A DNA stretch of 11,385 bases from Planctomicrobium piriforme. GTDB lineage: Bacteria; Planctomycetota; Planctomycetia; Pirellulales; PNKZ01. Each line of letters starts with the position of its first letter. The stretch's first letter is position 1. Positions 1 through 7,600 of the stretch are shown piece after piece. Position numbers and translations under genes: made by a program. The stretch lies in contig CAMCTH010000090.1 of NCBI GenBank assembly GCA_945877965.1, forward strand, positions 1 through 11,385, given 5' to 3'. The notes below the pieces were generated by a model, which had not been told where the DNA came from, ran no database searches, and was given only the letters and a program-made list of their open reading frames with translations.

Positions 1-2
1 TG

Positions 3-380
3 TTGCCGCTGATCGGTGCGGGAATCACGCCCGATAACATTCACGAGTCGGCGGCGTTCCTCGTGGGTGCGTGCTCGTGCGAGATCAAAGAACTCAACCC
101 CGGGTTCGACCTGCTTCTGGCGGCCGAGTGGGACACGCTGCTGTTCAAAGACGCGCCACCGGTGGATGTCGTTGCAACTCGCACGGTCGCCGCCGTGGGC
201 AAGCCGGAACTCATTGCTATCCCCGCGGGCGCCCCGTCGGCGACGGCTCCGATCAACGAAGAAACGTCGCTCGAATTCACCTATGTCGCTTCGACATTGA
301 ATTTTGGTCGGTTTCTGCCCGTGGCGTTCGTGCTGCTCGCGGCGGTCGTCGTCGCGATTGCTTTCAAGCGGTTCATATGA
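3..380 (+). CDS. C-terminal part of an unidentified membrane-anchored protein (5' end outside window)
   Basis: Only the last 125 codons are visible. The frame is open from the window edge, so the gene starts upstream and the TTG at position 3 should not be taken as its start. I do not recognise the family. The visible part begins with a mixed hydrophobic/polar stretch carrying a Cys-Ser-Cys pair (visible residues 24 and 26), continues through a likely alpha/beta region with a Pro/Ala-rich loop, and ends in one strongly hydrophobic helix (about 104-121) followed by Lys-Arg-Phe-Ile. That tail looks like a C-terminal membrane anchor with a short basic end. The next gene starts 104 bases downstream, so membership of the same operon is possible but unproven. 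Reality of the gene is supported by an uninterrupted frame with codon use like its neighbours. Confidence 0.7.
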   Translation: MPLIGAGITPDNIHESAAFLVGACSCEIKELNPGFDLLLAAEWDTLLFKDAPPVDVVATRTVAAVGKPELIAIPAGAPSATAPINEETSLEFTYVASTLNFGRFLPVAFVLLAAVVVAIAFKRFI

Positions 381-484
381 TGGGCAGTGCCGCCTTGTAG
401 CATGTCTGCGACCGTGTGAGTTATGTTGAAGATCCCACCTCCTGCTCGTTGGACCCGCCTTCTCCTCTTAACGTCGTCGCAATC

Positions 485-2026
485 ATGATCGCTACCCCCT
501 TTTCACCGACTCGTCGCCGCGGTTCGGCCCTGCGGATCGTCCTGGCGGTCGTGACTTTGCTGGCAGTCCTGGGCGGACTGTGGGCCGCGATGATGAAGCG
601 GTCTTCGGATGGCACAGGACGCTCAACCGTCGAGCCGCTGGTTGTCTACTGTGCGGCGAGTAATCAGCCGGTGTTCGAAGCGATTCGTCGCGACTACGAG
701 CAGGCCTACGGCGTGAAGCTGCAGGTGCAGTACGGCCCCTCACAAACGTTGTTGGCCGGGGCCGCGGTCTCGAAGAGCGGTGATCTGTATCTGCCGGCCG
801 ACGATAGCTTTCTCGCGTTGGCGCGCGACAAGCAACTCGCGGCCGAGGTTTTTCCGCTGGCGAAGATGAAAGCCGTTCTCGTCGTACCCAGAGGGAATCC
901 TAAGCAGATAACGAAATGGGACGACTTGCTACGCGAAGGGGTCCGCGTCGCCCAAGCCTCGCCCGACGCGACGGCGATCGGCAAACTAACGCGCGCGACG
1001 TTATCTAAGTCCGATCTCTGGAATGCCATCGATAAGCATACGGCCGTTTATAAGACGACGGTCAACGAAGTGGCCAACGATGTAAAGGTCGGCGCCGTCG
1101 ATGCCGGAATCGTCTTCGACGCCGTGCTGCACGATTACGATGCGCTGGAAGCCGTGACGCTGTCGGAACTGAACGAGGCCGAGGCAAACATTGCGGCGAC
1201 CGTGTTGACGACGAGTCGACAGCCGCGGCAAGCTTTGCATTTCGCGCGGTACTTGTCAGCCCGCGATAAAGGGCTGGTCCGCTATCGCGAGTTCGGCTTT
1301 GTGCCGGTCGAGGGCGACCTCTGGAGCGAGCAGCCCGAGGTAACGTTGTACGCCGGGTCGATGTTGCGCCCTGCCATCGAGCAGACGATCACGGCCTTCG
1401 AAGAGCGCGAGGGCGTTCGCGTACTGCGGGTCTACAACGGCTGCGGCATTCTGGTCGCTCAGATGAAGGCGGGCCAAGTGCCCGACGCGTACTTCGCCTG
1501 CGACGTCGAGTTTATGAAGCAGGTGGAAGATCTGTTTCCCGGCTCGAACGACATTTCGCAAAACGAATTGGTCATTCTCGTGAAAAAGGGGAATCCACTG
1601 GGCATTGCGTCGCTCCGCGACTTGGGCCGGGGCAAAATCCGCGTTGGAATTGGTCACGAAAAACAATGCGCGATGGGTTGGCTGACGCAGCGAACGTTCC
1701 GCGAAGGGGGCGTACAAGACGACGTGATGAAGAACGTCGTCGTCCAAACCCCGACCGGCGATATGCTCGTCAATCAAATGCGGTCCGGATCGCTTGATGC
1801 GGCCGTCGCCTATCTGAGCAATGCGGCCGGCTCGGTCGAGCATCTCGACGCGATCCGCATCCAAGGCTTACCCTGTTCGGTGGCGACGCAACCGTTTGCG
1901 ACGGCGAAAGACTCGCCCCACAAACAAACGATGGTGCGTCTGCTCGCCGCAATTCGGGCCGAATCGTCGCAGCAGCGGTTCAGCCAAGAGGGCTTTCGTT
2001 GGGTGGATGCGAAGGCGCAACAATGA
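485..2026 (+). CDS. modA: Membrane-anchored tandem ModA-like molybdate/tungstate-binding protein
   Basis: This is the substrate-binding part of an oxyanion ABC importer, 513 residues from the ATG at 485. An N-terminal basic stretch (RRR, residues 10-12) and a hydrophobic helix (about 18-35) suggest a signal anchor. Two periplasmic-binding-protein type II domains follow. Domain 1 (about 49-281) starts with VVYCAASN and domain 2 (about 284-510) with TLYAGSMLRP; both resemble the opening strand and anion-binding loop of ModA/WtpA. Ordinary ModA is about 230-260 residues, so this is a head-to-tail double copy. An in-frame GTG at 416 would add 23 residues ahead of the RRR segment, and I prefer the ATG because it gives a normal signal anchor; neither start has a clear ribosome site. 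The permease and ATPase genes follow with 4-base overlaps. Sequence alone does not separate molybdate from tungstate. The family assignment is firm and the substrate is inferred. Confidence 0.85.
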   Translation: MIATPFSPTRRRGSALRIVLAVVTLLAVLGGLWAAMMKRSSDGTGRSTVEPLVVYCAASNQPVFEAIRRDYEQAYGVKLQVQYGPSQTLLAGAAVSKSGDLYLPADDSFLALARDKQLAAEVFPLAKMKAVLVVPRGNPKQITKWDDLLREGVRVAQASPDATAIGKLTRATLSKSDLWNAIDKHTAVYKTTVNEVANDVKVGAVDAGIVFDAVLHDYDALEAVTLSELNEAEANIAATVLTTSRQPRQALHFARYLSARDKGLVRYREFGFVPVEGDLWSEQPEVTLYAGSMLRPAIEQTITAFEEREGVRVLRVYNGCGILVAQMKAGQVPDAYFACDVEFMKQVEDLFPGSNDISQNELVILVKKGNPLGIASLRDLGRGKIRVGIGHEKQCAMGWLTQRTFREGGVQDDVMKNVVVQTPTGDMLVNQMRSGSLDAAVAYLSNAAGSVEHLDAIRIQGLPCSVATQPFATAKDSPHKQTMVRLLAAIRAESSQQRFSQEGFRWVDAKAQQ

Positions 2027-2874
2027 TGAGTGAAACGCGCGCTGCAACCTCGTCGCCGCTCCGACACAAAGCCGGCTCCGATGCGCCCTTTCTCCTGGCA
2101 ATAGGCGGACTTGGCGGTAGTTATGTGTTGCTGATTTTGCTGATGCTGGCGGCCGATCTCGCTTTCACATCGCCGACGCACTTCTTAGCCGCCCTGCAGA
2201 AGCCGGAGATTCAATACGCGATTCGGCTCACGCTCATCACCTGCACCATCTCGGCTTTGCTCTCAATCTTGGTGGCAACGCCGCTCGGGTATTTGCTCTC
2301 GCGGTTTTCCTTCCGAGGACGTTGGCTGATCGACACCGTGATCGACGTCCCGGTCGTGTTACCGCCGCTGGTCATCGGCCTCAGCTTATTGATCTTGTTT
2401 CATCTGCCGCTGCGGGGCACGAACCTGGAACAACTCGTCGAACGTTACCTCGGCACCCGCGTAACGTATGCCGAGCCGGCGGTCGTGCTCGCGCAGTTCG
2501 CCGTCGCTTGCGCCTTCGCCGTACAAACCATGCGTGTGACCTTCGACCAAATCGACACCCGTGCCGAACAGGTCGCGTTGACGCTCGGTTGCCGCCGCAG
2601 TCAGGCGTTCTTTCAGATTGTGTTGCCGCAAGCGTGGCGCGGCATGGTCGCGGCTCTGACAATCGCGTGGGCCCGCTCCCTCGGTGAGTTTGGCCCGATT
2701 CTCGTCTTCGCCGGTGCGACGCGGATGCGAACCGAAGTCCTTTCGACGACCGTCTTCCTCGAACTCAGCGTCGGTCAGTTGGAAGCGGCCGTCGCCGTGT
2801 CGTTGCTGATGGTTTTGGCGGCAATCGCGGTACTCGGCGTGGTTCGCCTAGTGGGAGCCCGCGTCAACTCATGA
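2023..2874 (+). CDS. modB: ModB-type molybdate/tungstate ABC transporter permease
   Basis: This is the membrane subunit of the importer, 283 residues. Hydrophobic segments lie at about 24-48, 66-90, 104-125, 155-175, 205-230 and 253-275, as expected for a binding-protein-dependent permease. The cytoplasmic EAA loop that contacts the ATPase is clear: EQVALTLG begins at residue 182, with the continuation through FFQIVLP. It is followed by ARSLGEFGP (217-225), a very typical ModB/CysT-family signature. The ATG at 2023 overlaps the upstream TGA in an ATGA arrangement and has GAAGG seven bases ahead. A second ATG at 2026 is possible, and a TTG at 1999 is unlikely because it lies deep in the upstream gene. 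CysT/CysW sulfate permeases share this signature, but the ModA-like and cofactor-synthesis neighbours favour molybdate or tungstate. Confidence 0.92.
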   Translation: MMSETRAATSSPLRHKAGSDAPFLLAIGGLGGSYVLLILLMLAADLAFTSPTHFLAALQKPEIQYAIRLTLITCTISALLSILVATPLGYLLSRFSFRGRWLIDTVIDVPVVLPPLVIGLSLLILFHLPLRGTNLEQLVERYLGTRVTYAEPAVVLAQFAVACAFAVQTMRVTFDQIDTRAEQVALTLGCRRSQAFFQIVLPQAWRGMVAALTIAWARSLGEFGPILVFAGATRMRTEVLSTTVFLELSVGQLEAAVAVSLLMVLAAIAVLGVVRLVGARVNS

Positions 2875-3584
2875 TCGAACTTCGAGAACTAACGATTCGC
2901 AGCGGTTCGTTCGTCCTGGATCATGTCTCGGCCGAAGTCTCGGCCGGCGTTTACGCCGTGTTGATGGGCGGAACCGGTCAGGGAAAGACGACGATCTTAG
3001 AAGCGATCTGCGGGTTGCGACCGATCGCCGGCGGTCGTATCGTCGTCGACGGCGTTGACGTGACGCGCTGGAAGCCGGCCGATCGGAGCATCGGTTATGT
3101 GCCGCAAGATTTGGCCCTGTTTCCCACGATGACCGTCCGCGAGCATCTGCAGTTCGCCCTGCGAATTCGTCGCGCGTCGCCGACTTTGCTCCGCGAGCGA
3201 GTCGACGAACTCTCCGACGTCCTCGGTATCGGCTCGTTATTGGATCGCCGCATACGGGGCCTCAGCGGCGGCGAAGCGCAACGGGTCGCGCTCGGGCGCG
3301 CTTTGTCGTTTCGTCCGCGGGTCTTGCTGCTCGACGAGCCGCTTAACGCCTTGGACGAACGGACCCGCGATCGATTGTGCGAGCTACTGCGCACGATTCA
3401 GCGGGCCCACGGTCTCACCACGTTACACATCACGCATAGCCGCGCCGAAGCCCGACTTCTGGCCGACAAGTTGTTCGTCATCGCCGACGGACGCGTGCAA
3501 GAACGCCCCCTGAGTGACTTAGCTTTGTTCGGCGACGAGCCGTCGCCGCTGATCGCTGCCGCCTCGACCTCTCCTGCGAGTTGA
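2871..3584 (+). CDS. modC: ModC-type ABC transporter ATP-binding protein, short form without Mop domain
   Basis: This 237-residue ATPase would energise the importer on the cytoplasmic side. All nucleotide-binding motifs are present: Walker A GGTGQGKT (33-40), Q-loop glutamine in YVPQD (residue 79), signature LSGGEAQRV (131-139), Walker B LLLDEP (152-157) with catalytic Glu156, and the H-loop histidine in HITH (residue 189). E. coli ModC is about 350 residues and carries a C-terminal Mop/TOBE domain that binds molybdate. Here the protein stops about 45 residues after the H-loop in a low-complexity Ser/Ala/Pro tail, so that regulatory domain is absent. The ATG overlaps the permease stop by four bases (ATGA), which fits translational coupling; a GGGAG lies a rather long 13 bases ahead. 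ATPase function is certain from the motifs, and the substrate comes from context. Confidence 0.92.
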   Translation: MIELRELTIRSGSFVLDHVSAEVSAGVYAVLMGGTGQGKTTILEAICGLRPIAGGRIVVDGVDVTRWKPADRSIGYVPQDLALFPTMTVREHLQFALRIRRASPTLLRERVDELSDVLGIGSLLDRRIRGLSGGEAQRVALGRALSFRPRVLLLDEPLNALDERTRDRLCELLRTIQRAHGLTTLHITHSRAEARLLADKLFVIADGRVQERPLSDLALFGDEPSPLIAAASTSPAS

Positions 3585-3589
3585 AACGA

Positions 3590-3874
3590 ATGCGTTTACG
3601 AGTCCAATACACGGCGCAACTGCGGACGGTCGTCGGCCGCACGGAGGAAGAGATCGAGTTTCCCGAGGGAAGCAATCTGGCCGAACTCTTGGTCCATCTG
3701 GCGTCGGAGTTGCGTCGCGAGGCCGCGCCGTTCTTGCTGACCGCCGGCGGCGAGTTGCAACCCTCGCTACTAGTGGCCCTGAACCACGGGGCCGTCTCGT
3801 CTTGCAATGCTCGTGCCGTGCTCGTCAACGCCGGCGACGTTGTGACATTGCTCCCACCCATTGCCGGAGGTTAA
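3590..3874 (+). CDS. moaD: MoaD/ThiS-family ubiquitin-like sulfur carrier protein
   Basis: This small protein (94 residues from ATG 3590) has the beta-grasp pattern of MoaD/ThiS: an opening strand MRLRVQYTAQLR, a middle helix with NLAELLVHLASELR, a strand reading LLVALNHG, and the C-terminal VNAGDVVTLLPPIAGG. The terminal Gly-Gly is the diagnostic feature: it is the site adenylated by an E1-like enzyme and then converted to thiocarboxylate for sulfur transfer, in MoaD for molybdopterin dithiolene formation. The E1-like gene follows directly, which supports a matched pair. No MoaE-like partner is visible in the window. A TTG at 3581 overlapping the modC stop would add three residues; I prefer the ATG because it gives the usual MoaD N-terminus. 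MoaD is more likely than ThiS given the oxyanion transporter upstream, but the fold alone does not prove the pathway. Confidence 0.85.
   Translation: MRLRVQYTAQLRTVVGRTEEEIEFPEGSNLAELLVHLASELRREAAPFLLTAGGELQPSLLVALNHGAVSSCNARAVLVNAGDVVTLLPPIAGG
3866..3871 (+). promoter_or_regulatory. Strong Shine-Dalgarno formed by the moaD Gly-Gly codons
   Basis: GGAGGT sits nine bases before the ATG at 3881 and is the best ribosome-binding site in the window. It is also the last two sense codons of the moaD-like gene (Gly-Gly), immediately before its TAA. It fixes the start of the E1-like gene at 3881. Confidence 0.8.
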
Positions 3875-3880
3875 GCGTCG

Positions 3881-4633
3881 ATGTTGCCGCTTCCCGAACT
3901 CACCGCCGATGAACGGAGCCGCTACGAGTGGCAGCTCTGGGTCCGCGGCTTTGGCGAAGAGGGGCAGCGCCGCTTGAAGGCCGCGACCGTTTTCGTCTCG
4001 CGGATCGGCGGCGTCGGCGGCACCGTCGCCATGCAATTGGCGGCGGCCGGAGTCGGTCGTTTGATTCTGGCTCATGCCGGCGACTTGCGGCTGAACGATC
4101 TCAATCGGCAATTGCTGATGACGACGGACGGCATCGGAAAGCCCCGCATCGAGTCGGCCGTTCGCCGTCTGCGCGAGCTCAACCCATACGTTTTGGTCGA
4201 TGCGATCGGCGAGAATGTGAGCGCGGCCAATGCCGAACGTCTCGTCGGCTCGGCCGACGTCGTCGTCAGTGCAGCCCCGCTATTCGAAGAGCGGTTGGAG
4301 ATGAATCGTCAGGCCGTCCGTCGCGGCGTGCCGTTGGTCGATTGTGCGATGTACGAGTTGGAGGGCCGCCTGCTGACGGTGCTCCCCGGCCGCACGCCGT
4401 GCTTAAGTTGTCTCTATCCGGAGAAGCCGCCCCATTGGAAGCGTGAGTTTCCCGTGTTCGGAGCCGTGGCGTCGACCGTCGGCTCGCTGGCTGCGATGGA
4501 AGTCATCAAGCTCGCGGCCGGTTTGGGTGATCCGCCTAAGGGGCGATTGCTGAATTTTGATTTGCGAGATCTGACATTCACGACGATCACCGTCGATCGC
4601 CGGACGGACTGTGCCGTCTGCGGTTCACGGTAG
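3881..4633 (+). CDS. E1-like adenylyltransferase (MoeB/ThiF/HesA superfamily), divergent active site
   Basis: This 250-residue protein has the MoeB/ThiF architecture. RYEWQ (14-18) is the N-terminal motif, RIGGVGG is the nucleotide loop, DLNRQ matches the LQRQ region, and a structural zinc site is formed by two CxxC pairs (Cys174/177 and Cys244/247). MoeB activates the MoaD C-terminus with ATP, and the MoaD-like gene immediately upstream is the obvious partner. Compared by memory with E. coli MoeB, several conserved positions differ: the Arg of RYNRQ is Trp, the first Gly of GxGGxG is Arg, the Asp of the ribose-binding strand is His (LAHAGD), and the Asp of the CTDN motif lies at Pro in SAAPLFEER. 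The cysteine seen near the TCExxG region of many relatives is also absent. It could be a HesA-like or tungsten-cofactor branch, or a non-catalytic relative. Superfamily membership is secure and the exact reaction is not. Confidence 0.85.
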   Translation: MLPLPELTADERSRYEWQLWVRGFGEEGQRRLKAATVFVSRIGGVGGTVAMQLAAAGVGRLILAHAGDLRLNDLNRQLLMTTDGIGKPRIESAVRRLRELNPYVLVDAIGENVSAANAERLVGSADVVVSAAPLFEERLEMNRQAVRRGVPLVDCAMYELEGRLLTVLPGRTPCLSCLYPEKPPHWKREFPVFGAVASTVGSLAAMEVIKLAAGLGDPPKGRLLNFDLRDLTFTTITVDRRTDCAVCGSR

Positions 4634-4670
4634 CGTCCTCCGCCTTTCCGAAAAACTGCGAGATAACGTG

Positions 4671-7600
4671 ATGAAGAAGCTCTTCGCTTGCCTGTTGCTT
4701 TGCGTCCTGAGCATGGCTTCCACCGAAGCGGCCGACTGGCCCATGCATCGCGGCGATGCGGCCCGCAGCGGGTACACCACCGATCAACTTCCCGCCGAGC
4801 CGTCGCTCGCCTGGCGATATCATGCGCTCCATGTGCCGGTGCCCGCTTGGCCGCGCGACGACCGGATGTGGTTCGATCTCGCTCCCGAGGTCGTCGTCGC
4901 CGGCAATCTACTGATCTTCGGCGACTCGGCGGATGGACGCGTGATCGCCCTCGATGCGACGACGGGCGAATCGCGCTGGACGTTCTTCACCGGCGCGCCG
5001 ATTCGGTTTGCTCCTGCCGTCTACAAGGATCAAGTCTTCGTCGTCAGCGACGACGGTTATATGTACTGTCTCGCCGCAGCCGATGGCGCGTTGAAGAACT
5101 GTTGGCGGCCGGGACCGAGCGACGAAATGATCTTGGGCAACGGCCGCATGGTTTCGCGGTGGACGGCTCGCGGTGGGCCGGTCGTCCGCGACGGCGTCGT
5201 CTATTTCGCCGCCGGCATCTGGCAGTCGGACGGCGTGTATCTGCAGGCGATCGACGCCGAGACGCACGCTTTACTGTGGGAGAACAAGGACGCCGGGAAG
5301 ATCTACATGGCTCAGCCGCACGGCGGCGCCATGGCCGAGAGCGGCATCTCGCCGCAAGGTTATCTCGTGGCGACGGCCGACAAACTCCTGGTGCCGACGG
5401 GCCGCGCCGTTCCCGCCGCCTTCACGCGCGCCGACGGCAAGTTCCTGTACTACCATCTGCAACTGAATGGAAAGACGGGCGGGACCCAAGCTCTGGCGGT
5501 CGACGACCGCTTTTACAACGGCGGCACCGCCTTTCAATTGGAGAGCGGCACGCTGCTCGAAAAACTGACGGTCGGCAATTACGCCACGATGCCGGGCGCG
5601 GTCGTCGTCGGCACCGCCAAGGGTCTGCGTGCTTACAAGCCGACGGAGACCTCAGCTCCTGATCGCAAGGGGACGCCGGTCAAAACATTAAAGCACGAAG
5701 CGGCGTGGGCAATCGACAGCGTCGACGCGGGCGCGGCGGTCATCGCGGCCGGCGAGGCGATCATCTGTGGCGGCAGCACGACCGTCGCCGCGGTCGACAC
5801 GCGAACGCAAAAAGTCACATGGTCCGCGGAAGTTGACGGTGCGGCATACGGGTTGGCCGTCGCCGGCGGTCGTCTTTATGTAAGTACCACCAAGGGGACG
5901 ATCTATTGCTTCGACGGTGCCTCGCATCCTGCGCCGACCGAGCATCGCACGCGCGCACAATTCCGTTTTGACGATGAAGAGGGCGACGATACAGCCGCCG
6001 ATGAAATCATTCGCCTAACGGGCGTGAAGGAGGGCTTTTGCCTCGACGTGGCCGCTGGCGACGGCGGCCTAGCCCTGGCCCTTACCCACAAAACGAACCT
6101 GTATGTCTACGCACTCTGTCCGACGGCTGAAGAAGTGGCCAAGGCTCGCAAGTTGCTCTCCGATGCCGGCGTCTATGGCGTCCGAGTCACCGTGCATCAA
6201 GGCACGCACGAGAAGCATCCGTACGGCAAGTACTTCGCCAATCTCATCGTCTCGTCAGCATCGCGCGACGGCGGACCGATAAAGATCGACAAAGCCGCCC
6301 CTCCCCGGGCCTTGCGGCCATTCGGCGGCGTCGTTTGCACCGGCAAGCCCGCGGTGAACATTCCGTTTGCCGGTGGGATGGAAGTCTTTCGCCGCGGCGC
6401 TTTGACCAAGAGCGGCAGTTGGACGCACCAGTATTCTGACATGGGCAACAGTTGTTACTCGGGCGATGAACTAGTGCAAGGCACGCTGCACGCTCTCTGG
6501 TTTCGCGATGTCGATTTGGAAATGCCGCAACGCCACGGTCGCGGACCCGCACCGGTGTATCACGCCGGTCGGATGTTCGTCGAAGGAGTCGATGCGGTTC
6601 GCGCCGTCGACGCTTACAACGGTCGCAACCTCTGGGAGTTCGCGCTGCCGGGCGTGTTGGCCGCCTACAGTGCCGACCATCTCTCGGGCACGGCCGTCAC
6701 GGGAAGCAATCTTTGCCTCGCCGGCGATTACGTCTACGTCCACGACAAGAAACGTTGCTATCGCCTCGATGCCGCCACGGGGAAGAAACTCGGCGAGTTC
6801 CCGGCTCCGGCTTATACCGACGGCGAATCGGGCGCGTGGGGCTACGTCGCTTGCGACGGCAAGCTCCTCTTCGGCTCGCTGCCGAATCGGAAGCACAATC
6901 TGCGCTACAACTGGCGTCGCGCCGATATGAGCGAGTTGCACAGCGAGTCGACGACGTTCTTCGCGCTCGATGCCGAGACGGGTGAGTTGCGTTGGCGCTA
7001 CGATGCTCAAGACTCGATTCGACATAACGCGATTGCGATCGGTGAGGGGACCGTCTACTTGGTCGATCGCCAGATCGCCGAGGAAGACAAGCTCGATCCG
7101 AATGCCCCACTCGTTGACGGCAAGTTGCCGGTCGTAACGAAAGTCAAACAGCCCGACGGGACGCTCGTGGCGCTCAATGCGACGACCGGCGAGCTCGCCT
7201 GGAAAGCGCCGCAGGCTTTCGGCACGATGCTCGTCTACAGCTCACAGTACGACGCGCTCCTGCTGGGCTATCAGTCAACGCGATTCAAGCTGCCGTCGGA
7301 AGTCGGCGGTCGGTTGGCGGTCTTTCGGGGTCGTTCGGGCGAAAAGCTGTGGGACAAACCGGCCACATACACCACGCGACCGTGGATCAACGAATATACG
7401 GTCTACGCTCAAGGGGGCGCGTGGGACTTGCTGAGCGGCGACGCTCGCCCCTTTGAGTTGAAGCGCTCTTACGGTTGCGGGCAGGTTGCCGCGTCGAAGC
7501 ACCTAATGCTCTTTCGCTCGGCGACGCTCGGCTATCAGAGCACGGCCCCCGACGCGAAGGTGGAAAACTACGGCGGCCTTCGTCCCGGCTGTTGGATCAA

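Noticed and set aside
377..400. Tiny ATG-initiated frame overlapping the stop of the first gene
   Set aside because: It encodes only seven residues before a TAG and has no support as a gene or leader peptide.
416..484. GTG start 23 codons upstream for the ModA-like protein
   Set aside because: It has no ribosome site and would place extra polar residues ahead of the basic and hydrophobic signal anchor; ATG 485 is simpler, although this cannot be settled from sequence alone.
381..484. Possible molybdenum-cofactor riboswitch or ModE operator ahead of the transporter
   Set aside because: The gap is about 104 bases, too short for the known Moco aptamer with its expression platform, and I see neither a ModE-like palindrome nor a convincing hairpin.
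1256..1864. Long open frame on the minus strand (202 codons) inside the ModA-like gene
   Set aside because: It lies wholly within a gene with clear domain homology on the plus strand, and its translation has no recognisable motif; GC-rich third positions produce such shadows.
6471..7025. Minus-strand open frame of 184 codons within the first propeller gene
   Set aside because: Same reason: it is antisense to strongly propeller-like coding sequence and shows no signal peptide, motif or ribosome site.
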